Positions 29,303 through 37,832 of a stretch of 64,000 nt of DNA are shown one piece after another. The stretch's first letter is position 1; every line of letters begins with the position of its first letter. The stretch is taken from assembly GCF_008253865.1 (NCBI RefSeq), contig NZ_CP042331.1, positions 4,553,501 to 4,617,500 on the forward strand. Reading direction: 5' to 3'. Source of the stretch: Bosea sp. F3-2 (GTDB lineage Bacteria > Pseudomonadota > Alphaproteobacteria > Rhizobiales > Beijerinckiaceae). Below the pieces are notes generated by a model. The model was not told where the DNA came from. It saw only the letters and a list, made by a program, of their open reading frames with translations, and did no database searches. Position numbers and translations under genes: made by a program.

Positions 29303-30213
29303 TGGCCGAAGCCTTTGGCGATGGTGTCCACCGTGACCTCCATCAGCTTGAGATAGTTCGGCACCGCGCCGTTTGCGGCCGAGAGCGAGTCGACATAGAG
29401 CACGCCGCCGTATTTCGCGCCGGTCTCGCGGGCGACCTGCTTCGCCGCCCGGTCGGAGATGGTGCTCTCGCTGAAGACGGCGGGGATGCGGTTCTTGCGT
29501 ACCAGGTCGATCAGCTTGCGCACCTGCTGCGGCGTGCCCTGCTCGTCGGCATTGATCGGCCAGAGATAGGCTTCGCGCCAGCCATAGTCGCGGATGAGAT
29601 AGCTGAAGGCGCCCTCGCTGGAGACGAGCCAGCGCTTCTCCGCCGGCACCTTTTCGAGGCGGGCGCGCAACGGCGCATCCATCGCGCGGATGGAGTCGGC
29701 ATAGGCCTTGGCGTTGGCGGCATAGGTCGCGGCCTGGGTCGGGTCGGCGACGCTCAGCGCCTTGCGGATATTCTCGACATAGATCAGCGCATTGGCCGTC
29801 GACATCCAGGCATGCGGATTGGGCTTGTCCAGATAAGGGCCGTCCTTGATCCCCATCGGCTCGATGCCGTCGGTGACGACGGCGCTCGGCACGTTCTTGA
29901 CGTTGTCGAAGAAGCGCTCAAACCAGCGCTCGAGATTGAGGCCGTTCCAGAGCACGAGATCGGCGGACTGGGCCTTCACCACGTCGAGCGGGGTCGGCTG
30001 GTAGTCATGGATCTCGGCGCCGGGCTTGGTAATGGACTCGACAATCGCCGCCGTGCCCGCGACGTTCTGGGCGATGTCCTGAATCACCGTGAAGGTCGTG
30101 ACCACGCGCAGCGGCTTGGCGGGTGCTGTCTGCGCAAGGGCTCCTCCGGCTGGAAACGAAACGGCTAGGGCAAGCGCGGCGGCGACCCATCCCAGAAATA
30201 CTCGACGCTGCAT
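29299..30213 (-). CDS. sitA: Manganese/iron ABC transporter substrate-binding protein SitA
   Basis: The 304-residue protein carries an N-terminal signal (RR-VFLGW, then a hydrophobic run to about residue 28). It is a cluster A-I metal-binding protein. The four ligands are H69 (IHDYQPTP), H134 (NPHAWMS), E200 (SSEGAF) and D275 (VDSLS). This His-His-Glu-Asp set is typical of Mn/Fe receptors, and the histidine-rich loop of zinc receptors is absent. It is the first gene of the operon and is divergent from the regulator. Confidence 0.94.
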   Translation of the reverse strand: MQRRVFLGWVAAALALAVSFPAGGALAQTAPAKPLRVVTTFTVIQDIAQNVAGTAAIVESITKPGAEIHDYQPTPLDVVKAQSADLVLWNGLNLERWFERFFDNVKNVPSAVVTDGIEPMGIKDGPYLDKPNPHAWMSTANALIYVENIRKALSVADPTQAATYAANAKAYADSIRAMDAPLRARLEKVPAEKRWLVSSEGAFSYLIRDYGWREAYLWPINADEQGTPQQVRKLIDLVRKNRIPAVFSESTISDRAAKQVARETGAKYGGVLYVDSLSAANGAVPNYLKLMEVTVDTIAKGFGQ

Positions 30214-30340
30214 GCTGACCCTCGCTGTTGCGGATGCAATCAGACGCTATTGCAAACTAATTGCAACTGTCAACGCTGATGCGACCTATTAGCGATAACT
30301 GCCTTTTGCAAATGCCTCTCAGCATTGCTATTGCCTAGTC
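30214..30340. promoter_or_regulatory. Divergent sitABCD / mur promoter region with TTGCAA operator-like sites
   Basis: Within these 127 bases, TTGCAAACTAATTGCAA at 30250-30266 places two TTGCAA hexamers (each its own reverse complement) at 11-bp spacing. A further TTTGCAAA palindrome is at 30305-30312. Fur-family Mur proteins of rhizobia repress sitABCD through TGCAAAT/ATTTGCA-type sites. I infer that the divergent regulator binds here and controls both promoters in response to manganese. Confidence 0.65.
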
Positions 30341-30808
30341 ATGACCGAAACTGACCGGCGCATTGCCGTTTTCGAGAGCCAGCTCAAGGGGGCCGGGCTG
30401 CGGATGACGCAGCAGCGGCGGCTGATCCTGCGTGTGCTGGCGGAAGCGGACGACCATCCCGACGCGAAGGGCATCTTCACCCGTGCCTTCGTGCACGATC
30501 CGACGCTGTCGCTCTCGACCGTCTACCGTACGATGAAGGTGCTGGAGTCACGAGGGGCGATCGAACGCCACGCCTTCGAAGACGGCGTCTCGCGCTACGA
30601 GCACGCCCATCAACAACACCACGACCATCTGATCGACATCGATTCCGGCGCGGTGATCGAATTCTCCTCGGATGCGATCGAGGAACTGCAACGGCGCATC
30701 GCCGCCGAGCTCGGCTATGAGCTCGTCCGGCATCGGTTGGAGCTTTATGGTCGCAAGAAGCAGCCGGCCAAGACGCCAGCGGTGCGCAAGAGCCGCAAGC
30801 AGAGCTGA
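30341..30808 (+). CDS. mur: Fur-family metalloregulator, Mur-like
   Basis: The 155-residue protein is a winged-helix Fur-family repressor. LKGAGLRMTQQRRLILRVL (16-33) opens the DNA-binding domain and SLSTVYRTMKVLESRG (57-72) forms the recognition region. HEHAHQQHHDHLI around 87-98 provides metal ligands. The CxxC structural zinc pairs of many Fur/Zur proteins are missing, as in rhizobial Fur/Mur. Its position divergent from a Mn-type sitABCD supports Mur over Fur, but the sequence alone does not decide the metal. Confidence 0.87.
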   Translation: MTETDRRIAVFESQLKGAGLRMTQQRRLILRVLAEADDHPDAKGIFTRAFVHDPTLSLSTVYRTMKVLESRGAIERHAFEDGVSRYEHAHQQHHDHLIDIDSGAVIEFSSDAIEELQRRIAAELGYELVRHRLELYGRKKQPAKTPAVRKSRKQS

Positions 30809-30832
30809 AGCGCTACGGCTTGGGCCGAGGCC

Positions 30833-31105
30833 TCAGCCGTCGATGATGTCGTCGTATTCGCGATGCTTCGCGATCCAGCCCTTGAGGAATTCGCAGCGGA
30901 CCACGGCCTTGCGTCCGCTCGCCCGGATCAGCTCGAAGACGCCCTTCGCCAGCCGCGACCCGACGCCCTGCCCAGCGAATTCCTCCGGCACCTCGGTATG
31001 GATCAGCACCACCCGATTGCCATCAGGCCTGTAGGCGACGATTGCGGTGCCGCCGTCGAGCGCCAGTTCGAAACGGTTCTGTTCGGGATTCTCGACGACG
31101 TTCAT
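30833..31105 (-). CDS. Small GNAT-like acetyltransferase (Acetyltransf_CG type)
   Basis: The 90-residue protein is the short YjdJ-like GNAT with only the core fold. RFELALDGGTAIVAYRPDG is followed by the acetyl-CoA loop HTEVPEEFAGQGVGSRLAKGVFE (about 36-58) and the C-terminal WIAKHREYDDIID. The reaction is unknown; yeast and human relatives also lack assigned substrates. It lies 10 bp downstream of opgG and is likely co-transcribed with it. Confidence 0.87.
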   Translation of the reverse strand: MNVVENPEQNRFELALDGGTAIVAYRPDGNRVVLIHTEVPEEFAGQGVGSRLAKGVFELIRASGRKAVVRCEFLKGWIAKHREYDDIIDG

Positions 31106-31115
31106 GGTCGACTCC

Positions 31116-32732
31116 TCACCCTTGCGCTTCTGAACGCCAGGGGTAGCTCCAGGTTTCGGTCAGTGTCTTGCCGCCGCTCTTGAGGAAAGCGCGCATCTCG
31201 GCGAGCTGGCCAGGTTCGACCACGACGTCGATGAAGGCGCGGAAGCCCTCGGTCTTCCGGTTCGGCACGATGAAGGCGCGGTCGATCCGGCCATAGGCGA
31301 TCGAGGGCACGATCTCGACCTTTTCCGGCTGCTTGACGTGATAATCGAGGTCGCCGCCGGCAAAGTCGACGATGAAGCGGCGCGCACCCTCCGTCACCGG
31401 CTCGCCCGAGCCCAGTGCCTTGGGCTTGGCCTGGTAGGTATTGATCACCCGCCCGCCCGGATGCAGATCGCTGGAATCGAGCATGGCGGTGAGCTTGTAG
31501 GCGAAGGAGAATTCACGGCCGGGTTCGAGCGGTGTCTTCGGCGACCAAAGCGCAACGATGTTGTCGTTGGTCTCATCTGTCGTCGGCATCTCGATCAGCT
31601 CGACGACGCCCTCGCCCCAGTCGCCTTGCGGCTCGATCCAATAGGACGGGCGCAGCTCGTAGGCCAGGTCGAGGTCCTGATAATGCTCGAAGGTGCGGTC
31701 GCGCTGCATCAGGCCGAAGCCGCGGACGTTGCGCTCGACGAAGGAGGAGACGGCCTGCTGCCGCGGATTGCGCAGCGGGCGCCAGATCCATTCACCGCTG
31801 GCGGAATGGATCATCAGCCCGTCTGAATCGTGCAGTTCGCTGCGGAAGTCGTCGAAGGAGCGGCGGTCGTTCTCTCCCGTGAAGAACATCGAGGTCAGCG
31901 GCGCGAGCCCGAGCTTCTCGATGGGGACCCGCGGATAGAGCGTCGCCGCGACATCGACCACCGTGTCGTGGTCGGGATAGAGGGTGAAGCGGAAGGCGCC
32001 GGTCACCGAGGGAGAGTCGAGCAGCGTGTGGATAATGACGCGCTCGGCATCGGCCGCGGGCTGCTCGATCCAGAATTCGCGGAAGACAGGGAATTCCTCG
32101 CTCGCGGTACCAGCCCCGATCGAGAGCCCGCGCGCCGAGAGGCCGTAGCGCTGGCCGCGGCCGAGCACGCGGAAATAGCTCGCGCCGATGAAGGAGATCA
32201 GCTCGTCGAAGACGCGGGGGTCGTTGAGAGGAAAGTGCAGCCGGAAGCCGGCGAAGCCGAGATTGACCGGCAGCGGCTTGTCGAATTTGACCTTGCCGTA
32301 ATCAAACAGGTTGGCGGCATAGGGCACAGGGGTCGGCACGCCGTCGCGGACGACGTTCACTGTGACCGGCCGGGTGAACAGGAAGCCCGGATGGAACATC
32401 TGCATGCGGAAGGGCGAGCCGTTCTGCGCCAGCAGCGCCCGCTCGGGGCGGAAGCGGATGTCACGCCAGGAATCGTAGTCGAGCTTCGCCAGCGCCTCGG
32501 GCAGGCTCGCGCTCGGCTCATAGGCGACGGCGGCGATCTCGCGCGCCCGGCGCTGCACGTCCTCGAAGCTGAAGCGCGGCTGCGGCGCCGCGTTCTGAGG
32601 CGGCGTCTGCGGCTGGCCTTGCGGCGGGGTCTGTGGCCGCGGCTGCTGCGCCAGAAGGACGGAAGGCGCTGCCGAGAGGCAGAGCGCGGCGGAGAGTCCG
32701 CCCAGAACCCGGCGGCGGTCTGTCGTGGTCAT
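31116..32732 (-). CDS. opgG: Periplasmic glucan biosynthesis protein (OpgG/OpgD family)
   Basis: The 538-residue protein starts at the ATG giving TTTDRRRVLGGLSAALCLSAAP, a twin-arginine-like signal, then a P/Q-rich linker. The MdoG fold follows: SFEDVQRRAREIAA, FHPGFLFTRPVTVNVV and a C-terminal immunoglobulin-like domain. It should act in the periplasm on osmoregulated glucan backbones. A Tat-type signal is more typical of OpgD than OpgG. No opgH glycosyltransferase is next to it, so its partner lies elsewhere. Confidence 0.88.
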   Translation of the reverse strand: MTTTDRRRVLGGLSAALCLSAAPSVLLAQQPRPQTPPQGQPQTPPQNAAPQPRFSFEDVQRRAREIAAVAYEPSASLPEALAKLDYDSWRDIRFRPERALLAQNGSPFRMQMFHPGFLFTRPVTVNVVRDGVPTPVPYAANLFDYGKVKFDKPLPVNLGFAGFRLHFPLNDPRVFDELISFIGASYFRVLGRGQRYGLSARGLSIGAGTASEEFPVFREFWIEQPAADAERVIIHTLLDSPSVTGAFRFTLYPDHDTVVDVAATLYPRVPIEKLGLAPLTSMFFTGENDRRSFDDFRSELHDSDGLMIHSASGEWIWRPLRNPRQQAVSSFVERNVRGFGLMQRDRTFEHYQDLDLAYELRPSYWIEPQGDWGEGVVELIEMPTTDETNDNIVALWSPKTPLEPGREFSFAYKLTAMLDSSDLHPGGRVINTYQAKPKALGSGEPVTEGARRFIVDFAGGDLDYHVKQPEKVEIVPSIAYGRIDRAFIVPNRKTEGFRAFIDVVVEPGQLAEMRAFLKSGGKTLTETWSYPWRSEAQG

Positions 32733-33007
32733 GCGTGGTCCGTGTTCCCGTCGCGTCGGCTTCGCGAAATGAGGCGGCAGTTGAGACTTAAGGCCATCAA
32801 ATAGGGCCGGTCTAGGGCATCCGTCATTGACAGGAGATGAAGATATCGCAACCTTCGCGGCCGGCCGGATGCGGCCAGCCGCTCGCGCCCCAAAGGCAAG
32901 GTGAACGCATCCAGATGAAGTCCCTGTCCTGATCCCGATCGACTCGTGGACGGATATCGGCAAGGCGAGCCCCGATCCCACCGTCTGCAGCGAGAAGGAT
33001 CACCACG
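32733..33007. promoter_or_regulatory. Divergent promoter region opgG / glyoxalase-like gene
   Basis: These 275 bases separate two divergent genes. A GAGAAGGATCACC stretch ends 3 nt before the 33008 ATG and serves as the ribosome site. I see no other strong motif. Confidence 0.35.
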
Positions 33008-33568
33008 ATGCGTAGCTTCCGCGATGCGAAGCTGATGGCGAAGAGCCTGCGCGAGACCATGACCGCCAGGCAGGTGCTGCTCTCCCACTCCGAAACCCTG
33101 GAAATCGTGGCGCGCCAGTTCGGCTATGACGACTGGAATGTGCTGGCGGCGAAGATCGGCGAAGCGGCTTCCGATATGCCGGCTGCGGCAAATGATGAAG
33201 CCGTGCGCCTGCAGATGGGGATTCCGATCCTGCGGATTTTCGACGAGGCCAAGGCGAAGGAGTTCTATCTCGACTTCCTTGGCTTCACGATGGACTGGGA
33301 CCATCGCTTCGCGCTGAACATGCCGCTCTATATGCAGGTGTCGCGCTCCGGGCTTAAGCTCCATCTCTCCGAGCATCACGGCGATGCGAGTCCCGGCTCG
33401 ACCGTCTTCGTCTGGATGGAAGGCATCGATGCCCTCCACGCCGAACTGATCGGCAAGCGCTATTCCTATTCGCGGCCGGGCATCGAGGAGGACGGACCGG
33501 GCGGACGCACCCTGCAGGTGCCCGATCCCTTCGGCAACCGCATCCGCTTCTGCGAGAAGCGCGGCTAA
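33008..33568 (+). CDS. Glyoxalase-superfamily protein with N-terminal Glyoxalase_8-like domain
   Basis: The 186-residue protein has two parts. The N-terminal 60 residues (KLMAKSLRETMTARQVLLSHSETLEIVARQFGYDDWNVLAA) form a helical domain often fused to VOC proteins. The C-terminal VOC domain (about 70-184) resembles bleomycin-resistance proteins, with FYLDFLGFTMDWDHRF, KLHLSEHHGDASPGSTVFVWM and VPDPFGNRIRFCE. E177-type and H-type metal ligand positions are present. The substrate is unknown; drug binding is possible but unproven. Confidence 0.88.
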   Translation: MRSFRDAKLMAKSLRETMTARQVLLSHSETLEIVARQFGYDDWNVLAAKIGEAASDMPAAANDEAVRLQMGIPILRIFDEAKAKEFYLDFLGFTMDWDHRFALNMPLYMQVSRSGLKLHLSEHHGDASPGSTVFVWMEGIDALHAELIGKRYSYSRPGIEEDGPGGRTLQVPDPFGNRIRFCEKRG

Positions 33569-33599
33569 CCCATAGCCGGCGCAGCACTTTCCGCCGTTA

Positions 33600-34139
33600 A
33601 CCCGTTCCCGAAAGAACACGGGTCGGCTCTGCAAAAAAATGCGGCTCCGGGCTCACAAAACACTTGTGGTCCGGAGTCGCGGTCCGTATATCGGCCTCAC
33701 CCAATTCGCACGTGCCTGTGGCCGCGTGCCGGTCGGTGGGCATCCGGACAAGAGGCCGGACAGCCGCCAGGGGTCGGAAGACGGATGGAGGGGATGGACA
33801 TCCCTCAAATCACGCTTCCCAGTCTCCGCAAGGAGATTGCTCCCCGACACAGACCGGCAGCCGGAGGCAAAACCGGCGAACCCCGAATCTCCACGGGGGA
33901 CGCAGCTTAAAGCAACGACGGAGCGGGCTTTTTTGGTCTCGTTGGCTTTCCACAGGTCAACACCGAAGAGGCTTGTCCTTCATTGCCGGCCGTGCGGGGT
34001 CTTCCCCAATCGAACGGTGTTTCGGGTCCGGACGGCTCGTCCGCTGTAGCAGGCGTCTCCAAAGCGCCTCGCGACCGCGACGAATCTTCCGGCGATACAT
34101 CGCATCGACGCCGCTTGCGTCGTAGGGGAGTCGCGTCTC
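33600..34139 (+). promoter_or_regulatory. Long structured leader of the ornithine decarboxylase gene (speF-motif candidate)
   Basis: This 540-base non-coding stretch precedes odc and contains strong hairpins. GCGGCTCCGG (33641-33650) pairs with CCGGAGTCGC (33671-33680) around CACAA/TTGTG. CGACGC pairs with GCGTCG (34106-34122) just before the AGGGGAG ribosome site, and GTCGCG at 34130 could instead pair with CGCGAC at about 34071, masking the start. A run of T near 33931 follows GC-rich sequence and may be an attenuator. Alphaproteobacterial odc genes carry the speF RNA motif at this place, and I infer the same here. The match was not tested with a covariance model. Confidence 0.55.
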
Positions 34140-35285
34140 ATGACCGACCGCATCCGTGAGTTTCTTCGCACCCGACGTGAGGACGGGCCCTGTGTCGTCA
34201 TCGACACCGATGTCGTTCGCGAGAACTATCACGCCTTCGCCCGCGCGCTGCCCGATACCCGCGTCTTCTACGCGGTGAAGGCGAATCCGGCGCCGGAGGT
34301 GCTTGCCCTGCTGGCCAAGCTCGGCTCCTGCTTCGATTGCGCCTCGGTCGTCGAGATCGAGCTCGCGCTCGCGGCTGGCGCCACCGCCGATCGCATCTCC
34401 TTCGGCAATACCATCAAGAAGGAGCGCGACGTCGTGCGCGCCATGGAGCTCGGCGTGCGCCTCTTTGCCGTCGACTGCACGGCTGAGGTCGAGAAGGTCG
34501 CCCGTTCCGCCGAGAAGACCGGCACGAAGGACGCGCGCATCTTCTGCCGCATCCTCTGCGACGGCGCCGGTGCCGACTGGCCGCTCTCGCGCAAGTTCGG
34601 CTGCGTGCCGGAGATGGCGGCGGATGTGCTCGAGCACGGCCATCGCCTGGGCCTGCTGGCCTATGGCATCTCGTTCCACGTCGGCTCGCAGCAGGCCAAC
34701 GTGAACGCCTGGGATTCCGCCCTGGCCTCGGCCTCGGCGATCTTCAAGGAGTGCGCCACTCGCGGCATCTCGCTGTCGATGGTCAACCTCGGCGGCGGCT
34801 TCCCGGCGCGCTACCTGAAGCCGATTCCGGGCGTGCCGTCCTATGGCGACGCGATCTTCCGGGCGCTGTCGAAGCATTTCGGCAACCAGCTGCCCGAGAC
34901 GATCATCGAGCCGGGCCGCGGCATGGTCGGCGAAGCCGGCCTGATCGAGGCCGAGGTCGTGCTGATCTCGAAGAAGGCCGAGAGCGACGAGGTGCGCTGG
35001 GTCTATCTCGACATCGGCAAGTTCAACGGTCTCGCCGAGACCATGGACGAGGCGATCCGCTATCCGATCCGCACCACCCGCGACGGCGATGCGACGGTGC
35101 CCTGCGTGCTCGCCGGCCCGACCTGCGACTCGGTCGACGTCATGTACGAGAGGACCCCTTACATGCTGCCCTTCTCGCTGGAGATCGGCGACAAGGTGCT
35201 GATCGAGGGCACGGGCGCCTATACGACGACCTATTCGGCCGTCGCCTTCAACGGCTTCCCGCCGCTGAAGCAGTACGTCATCTGA
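34140..35285 (+). CDS. odc: Ornithine decarboxylase (type III PLP fold, possibly also lysine)
   Basis: The 381-residue enzyme is the eukaryote-like alanine-racemase-fold decarboxylase found in alphaproteobacteria. It converts ornithine to putrescine. PLP lysine is K47 in YAVKANP. The phosphate-binding GGG is at 218-220 and EPGR at 257-260. The catalytic C329-D330 lies in GPTCDSVD and is contributed across the dimer. It supplies the substrate for the homospermidine synthase encoded downstream. The GGGGAG ribosome site lies about 9 nt before the ATG. Confidence 0.95.
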   Translation: MTDRIREFLRTRREDGPCVVIDTDVVRENYHAFARALPDTRVFYAVKANPAPEVLALLAKLGSCFDCASVVEIELALAAGATADRISFGNTIKKERDVVRAMELGVRLFAVDCTAEVEKVARSAEKTGTKDARIFCRILCDGAGADWPLSRKFGCVPEMAADVLEHGHRLGLLAYGISFHVGSQQANVNAWDSALASASAIFKECATRGISLSMVNLGGGFPARYLKPIPGVPSYGDAIFRALSKHFGNQLPETIIEPGRGMVGEAGLIEAEVVLISKKAESDEVRWVYLDIGKFNGLAETMDEAIRYPIRTTRDGDATVPCVLAGPTCDSVDVMYERTPYMLPFSLEIGDKVLIEGTGAYTTTYSAVAFNGFPPLKQYVI

Positions 35286-35289
35286 CGCT

Positions 35290-35311
35290 GGAAGGAGCGA
35301 GAGCTCCTTCC
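35290..35311 (+). terminator. Hairpin downstream of odc
   Basis: A perfect 9-bp stem GGAAGGAGC/GCTCCTTCC with a GAGA loop starts five bases after the odc stop. No T-run follows, so it may stabilise the mRNA end or be a weak terminator rather than a strong intrinsic one. The remaining 250 bases to the next gene hold no other feature I can support. Confidence 0.55.
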
Positions 35312-35568
35312 TAAACCCATCGGGTCCGGCGAAGCGCCCTGTCCTGCGGCAGGCTGCCCGGCGAAATCCGGGCGGAGCGTCCGCGTCTCCAAGAATGGAG
35401 CGCGCGGGCGTGGCTCCCGCCGGACCCCCTTCCACACAATCCATCCGCTTGTGGCCGCGTCCTCGCGGCGCCGGGAAGGTCTGCCAGTTTCTTGCGCGAA
35501 TTCTGATCGCCGGCCGTTCCGGTCGACGGAAAGCGCGTCGAGGCAGGCGCTCCGGCAGGAGGTACGTC

Positions 35569-36105
35569 ATGATCACGATCCGCGACGAGATCGCCGCCGA
35601 CATTCCCGCCCGCGAGGCGCTGCTCGACCGTTGCCTGGGCGAGCGCCGCACCGCCAAGTCCAGCGAGCGCCTGCGCGAGGGCCGGCTGCCGGCCGAAGGG
35701 CTGGCGCTGAGCGCCGAGCGCGACGGCGAGCTGCTGGCGACCGTGCGCCTCTGGCATGTGGAGGCCAATGGCGTGCGCGCGCTGCTGCTCGGCCCGCTCG
35801 CGGTCAAGCCCGAATTGCAGGGCGAGGGGCTCGGCAAGGCGATGATGCGCGAGGCGCTCTGGCGCGCGGCCTGCCGCGGGCATGGCGCGGTCATCCTCGT
35901 GGGTGACGCGCCCTACTACGCGCGCTTCGGCTTCGATCCGGCTCTGACGCGGGGCCTCGCCATGCCCGGCCCGGTCGAGCGCGAGCGCTTCCTCGCCATC
36001 GAGCTGCGCGATGGTGCGCTCGACGGTGCCTGCGGCGTGCTGGTCGCCACCGGCGCACCGGCTGAGACCGCGGCTGAGGCGCAGGAGTTCGCGCAGGCCG
36101 CCTGA
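35569..36105 (+). CDS. GNAT acetyltransferase between odc and hss
   Basis: The 178-residue protein starts at an ATG with AGGAGG seven bases upstream. It is a YhbS-type GNAT. LLLGPLAVKPELQGEGLGKAMM (about 63-84) is the acetyl-CoA loop, and VILVGDAPYYARFGF (about 105-119) is the typical next strand and helix. Its place between odc and hss suggests an acceptor in polyamine metabolism, for example N-acetylation of putrescine or homospermidine. This is inference from context; the family also has unrelated members. Confidence 0.85.
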   Translation: MITIRDEIAADIPAREALLDRCLGERRTAKSSERLREGRLPAEGLALSAERDGELLATVRLWHVEANGVRALLLGPLAVKPELQGEGLGKAMMREALWRAACRGHGAVILVGDAPYYARFGFDPALTRGLAMPGPVERERFLAIELRDGALDGACGVLVATGAPAETAAEAQEFAQAA

Positions 36106-36253
36106 TCCACTCACCCCGTCATCGCGCCGTCATCGCCCGGCGCTTTCCATGCATGGACCGCGTGGAAGGCGCTGCCGCGATTGACGGCGCGATTTTGCGC
36201 CCATACGAGTTTTTCGACCCGTTTTTGTCCCCGGAACCCAGGAGTTTGGAAGA

Positions 36254-37690
36254 ATGACGAATTGGCCCGTCTACGGCGAGATCACCGGCCCGATCGTGAT
36301 GATCGGCTTCGGCTCGATCGGCCGCGGTACGCTGCCGCTGCTCGAACGGCACTTCAAGTTCGACAAGAGCCGCTTCGTCGTCATTGCTCCCGATGATTCC
36401 AACCGCCACCTGCTCGACGAGCGCGGCATCCGCTTCATCCAGGAAGCGCTGACGCCGGCTAACTACAAGGAAATCCTGGAGCCGCTCCTGACTGCTGGCG
36501 GCGGGCAGGGTTTCTGCGTGAACCTGTCCTGCGACACCGGCTCGCGCGACCTGATGGAATTCGCCTCCAGCCTCGGCGCACTCTACATCGACACGGTCAA
36601 CGAGCCCTGGCTCGGCTTCTATTTCGACGACAGCAAGGGTCCGGGCGAGCGCTCGAACTACGCGCTGCGCGAGATGACGCTGGCCGCCAAGCGCGCCCGT
36701 CAGCCTGGCTCGCCGACCGCCGTTTCCTGCTGCGGCGCCAACCCCGGCATGGCCTCCTGGCTGGTGAAGCGGGCGCTGACGAACCTTGCCGCCGACATGC
36801 GCCTCAACGCGACGCAGCCGACCACCCGCGAGGAATGGGCGGCGCTGATGCAGCGCGTCGGCATCAAGGGCATCCACATCGCCGAGCGCGACACGCAGCG
36901 CTCGCGCAACCCGAAGCCGCCGGGCGTCTTCGTCAACACCTGGTCGGTCGAGGGCTTCATCGCCGAGGGCGTGCAGCCGGCCGAGCTCGGCTGGGGTACC
37001 CATGAGAAGTGGATGCCGGAGAACGCCCACACCCATGAGACCGGCTCGCAGGCCGCGATCTACCTGATGCAGGCCGGCGCCGAGACCAAGGTGCGCAGCT
37101 GGTGCCCGACGCCGGGCCCGCAATACGGCTTCCTGGTGACGCATAACGAGTCGATCTCGATCGCCGACTACTTCAGCGTGCGCGACGAGGCTGGCCGGGC
37201 CGTCTATCGGCCGACTTGCCACTACGCCTATCACCCACCGAACGATGCTGTGCTCTCGCTGCACGAGATGTTCGGCAATGCCGGCCGGCCGCAAGAGGAG
37301 CACCACATCCTAGAGGAGAGCGAGATCGTCGATGGCGTCGACGAGCTTGGCGTGCTGCTCTACGGCCATGAGAAGGGCGCTTACTGGTTTGGTTCGCAGC
37401 TCTCGATCGAGGAAGCCCGCCAGCTCGCGCCCTATCAGAGCGCGACGGGTCTGCAGGTGACCTCGGCGGTCCTCGCCGGCATGGTCTGGGCGCTGGAAAA
37501 CCCGCGTGCCGGCATCGTCGAAGTCGAGGAGATGGACGTCAATCGCTGCCTCGAGATCCAGCGGCCCTATCTCGGCCCGGTGAATGGCTACTACACCGAC
37601 TGGACGCCGCTCGATGGCCGTCCGGGGCTGTTCCCGGAGGATATCGACACAAGCGATCCCTGGCAGTTCAGGAACATCCTGGTTCGCTGA
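36254..37690 (+). CDS. hss: Homospermidine synthase
   Basis: The 478-residue protein matches bacterial homospermidine synthase, which joins two putrescines, or spermidine and putrescine, in an NAD-dependent aminobutyl transfer. The nucleotide-binding start is IVMIGFGSIGRGTLPLLERHF. The internal SCCGANPGMASW and FVNTWSVEGF segments are conserved. Together with odc it gives a complete ornithine to homospermidine route, the main polyamine path in many alphaproteobacteria. AGGAGTTTGGAAG lies just upstream as the ribosome site. Confidence 0.95.
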   Translation: MTNWPVYGEITGPIVMIGFGSIGRGTLPLLERHFKFDKSRFVVIAPDDSNRHLLDERGIRFIQEALTPANYKEILEPLLTAGGGQGFCVNLSCDTGSRDLMEFASSLGALYIDTVNEPWLGFYFDDSKGPGERSNYALREMTLAAKRARQPGSPTAVSCCGANPGMASWLVKRALTNLAADMRLNATQPTTREEWAALMQRVGIKGIHIAERDTQRSRNPKPPGVFVNTWSVEGFIAEGVQPAELGWGTHEKWMPENAHTHETGSQAAIYLMQAGAETKVRSWCPTPGPQYGFLVTHNESISIADYFSVRDEAGRAVYRPTCHYAYHPPNDAVLSLHEMFGNAGRPQEEHHILEESEIVDGVDELGVLLYGHEKGAYWFGSQLSIEEARQLAPYQSATGLQVTSAVLAGMVWALENPRAGIVEVEEMDVNRCLEIQRPYLGPVNGYYTDWTPLDGRPGLFPEDIDTSDPWQFRNILVR

Positions 37691-37832
37691 AGGGTGTCAT
37701 CCCGTGCGCGCTGCGGCATGCAATGCCGCGGCGCAGACACGGGACCGTCATCAGATAGAGGCACCTTCTCGTCATGCGATCCCGCATCTGCGCAGCAGCA
37801 CTTACGTGCTGCGGCGCGCGCGGGATGACACG

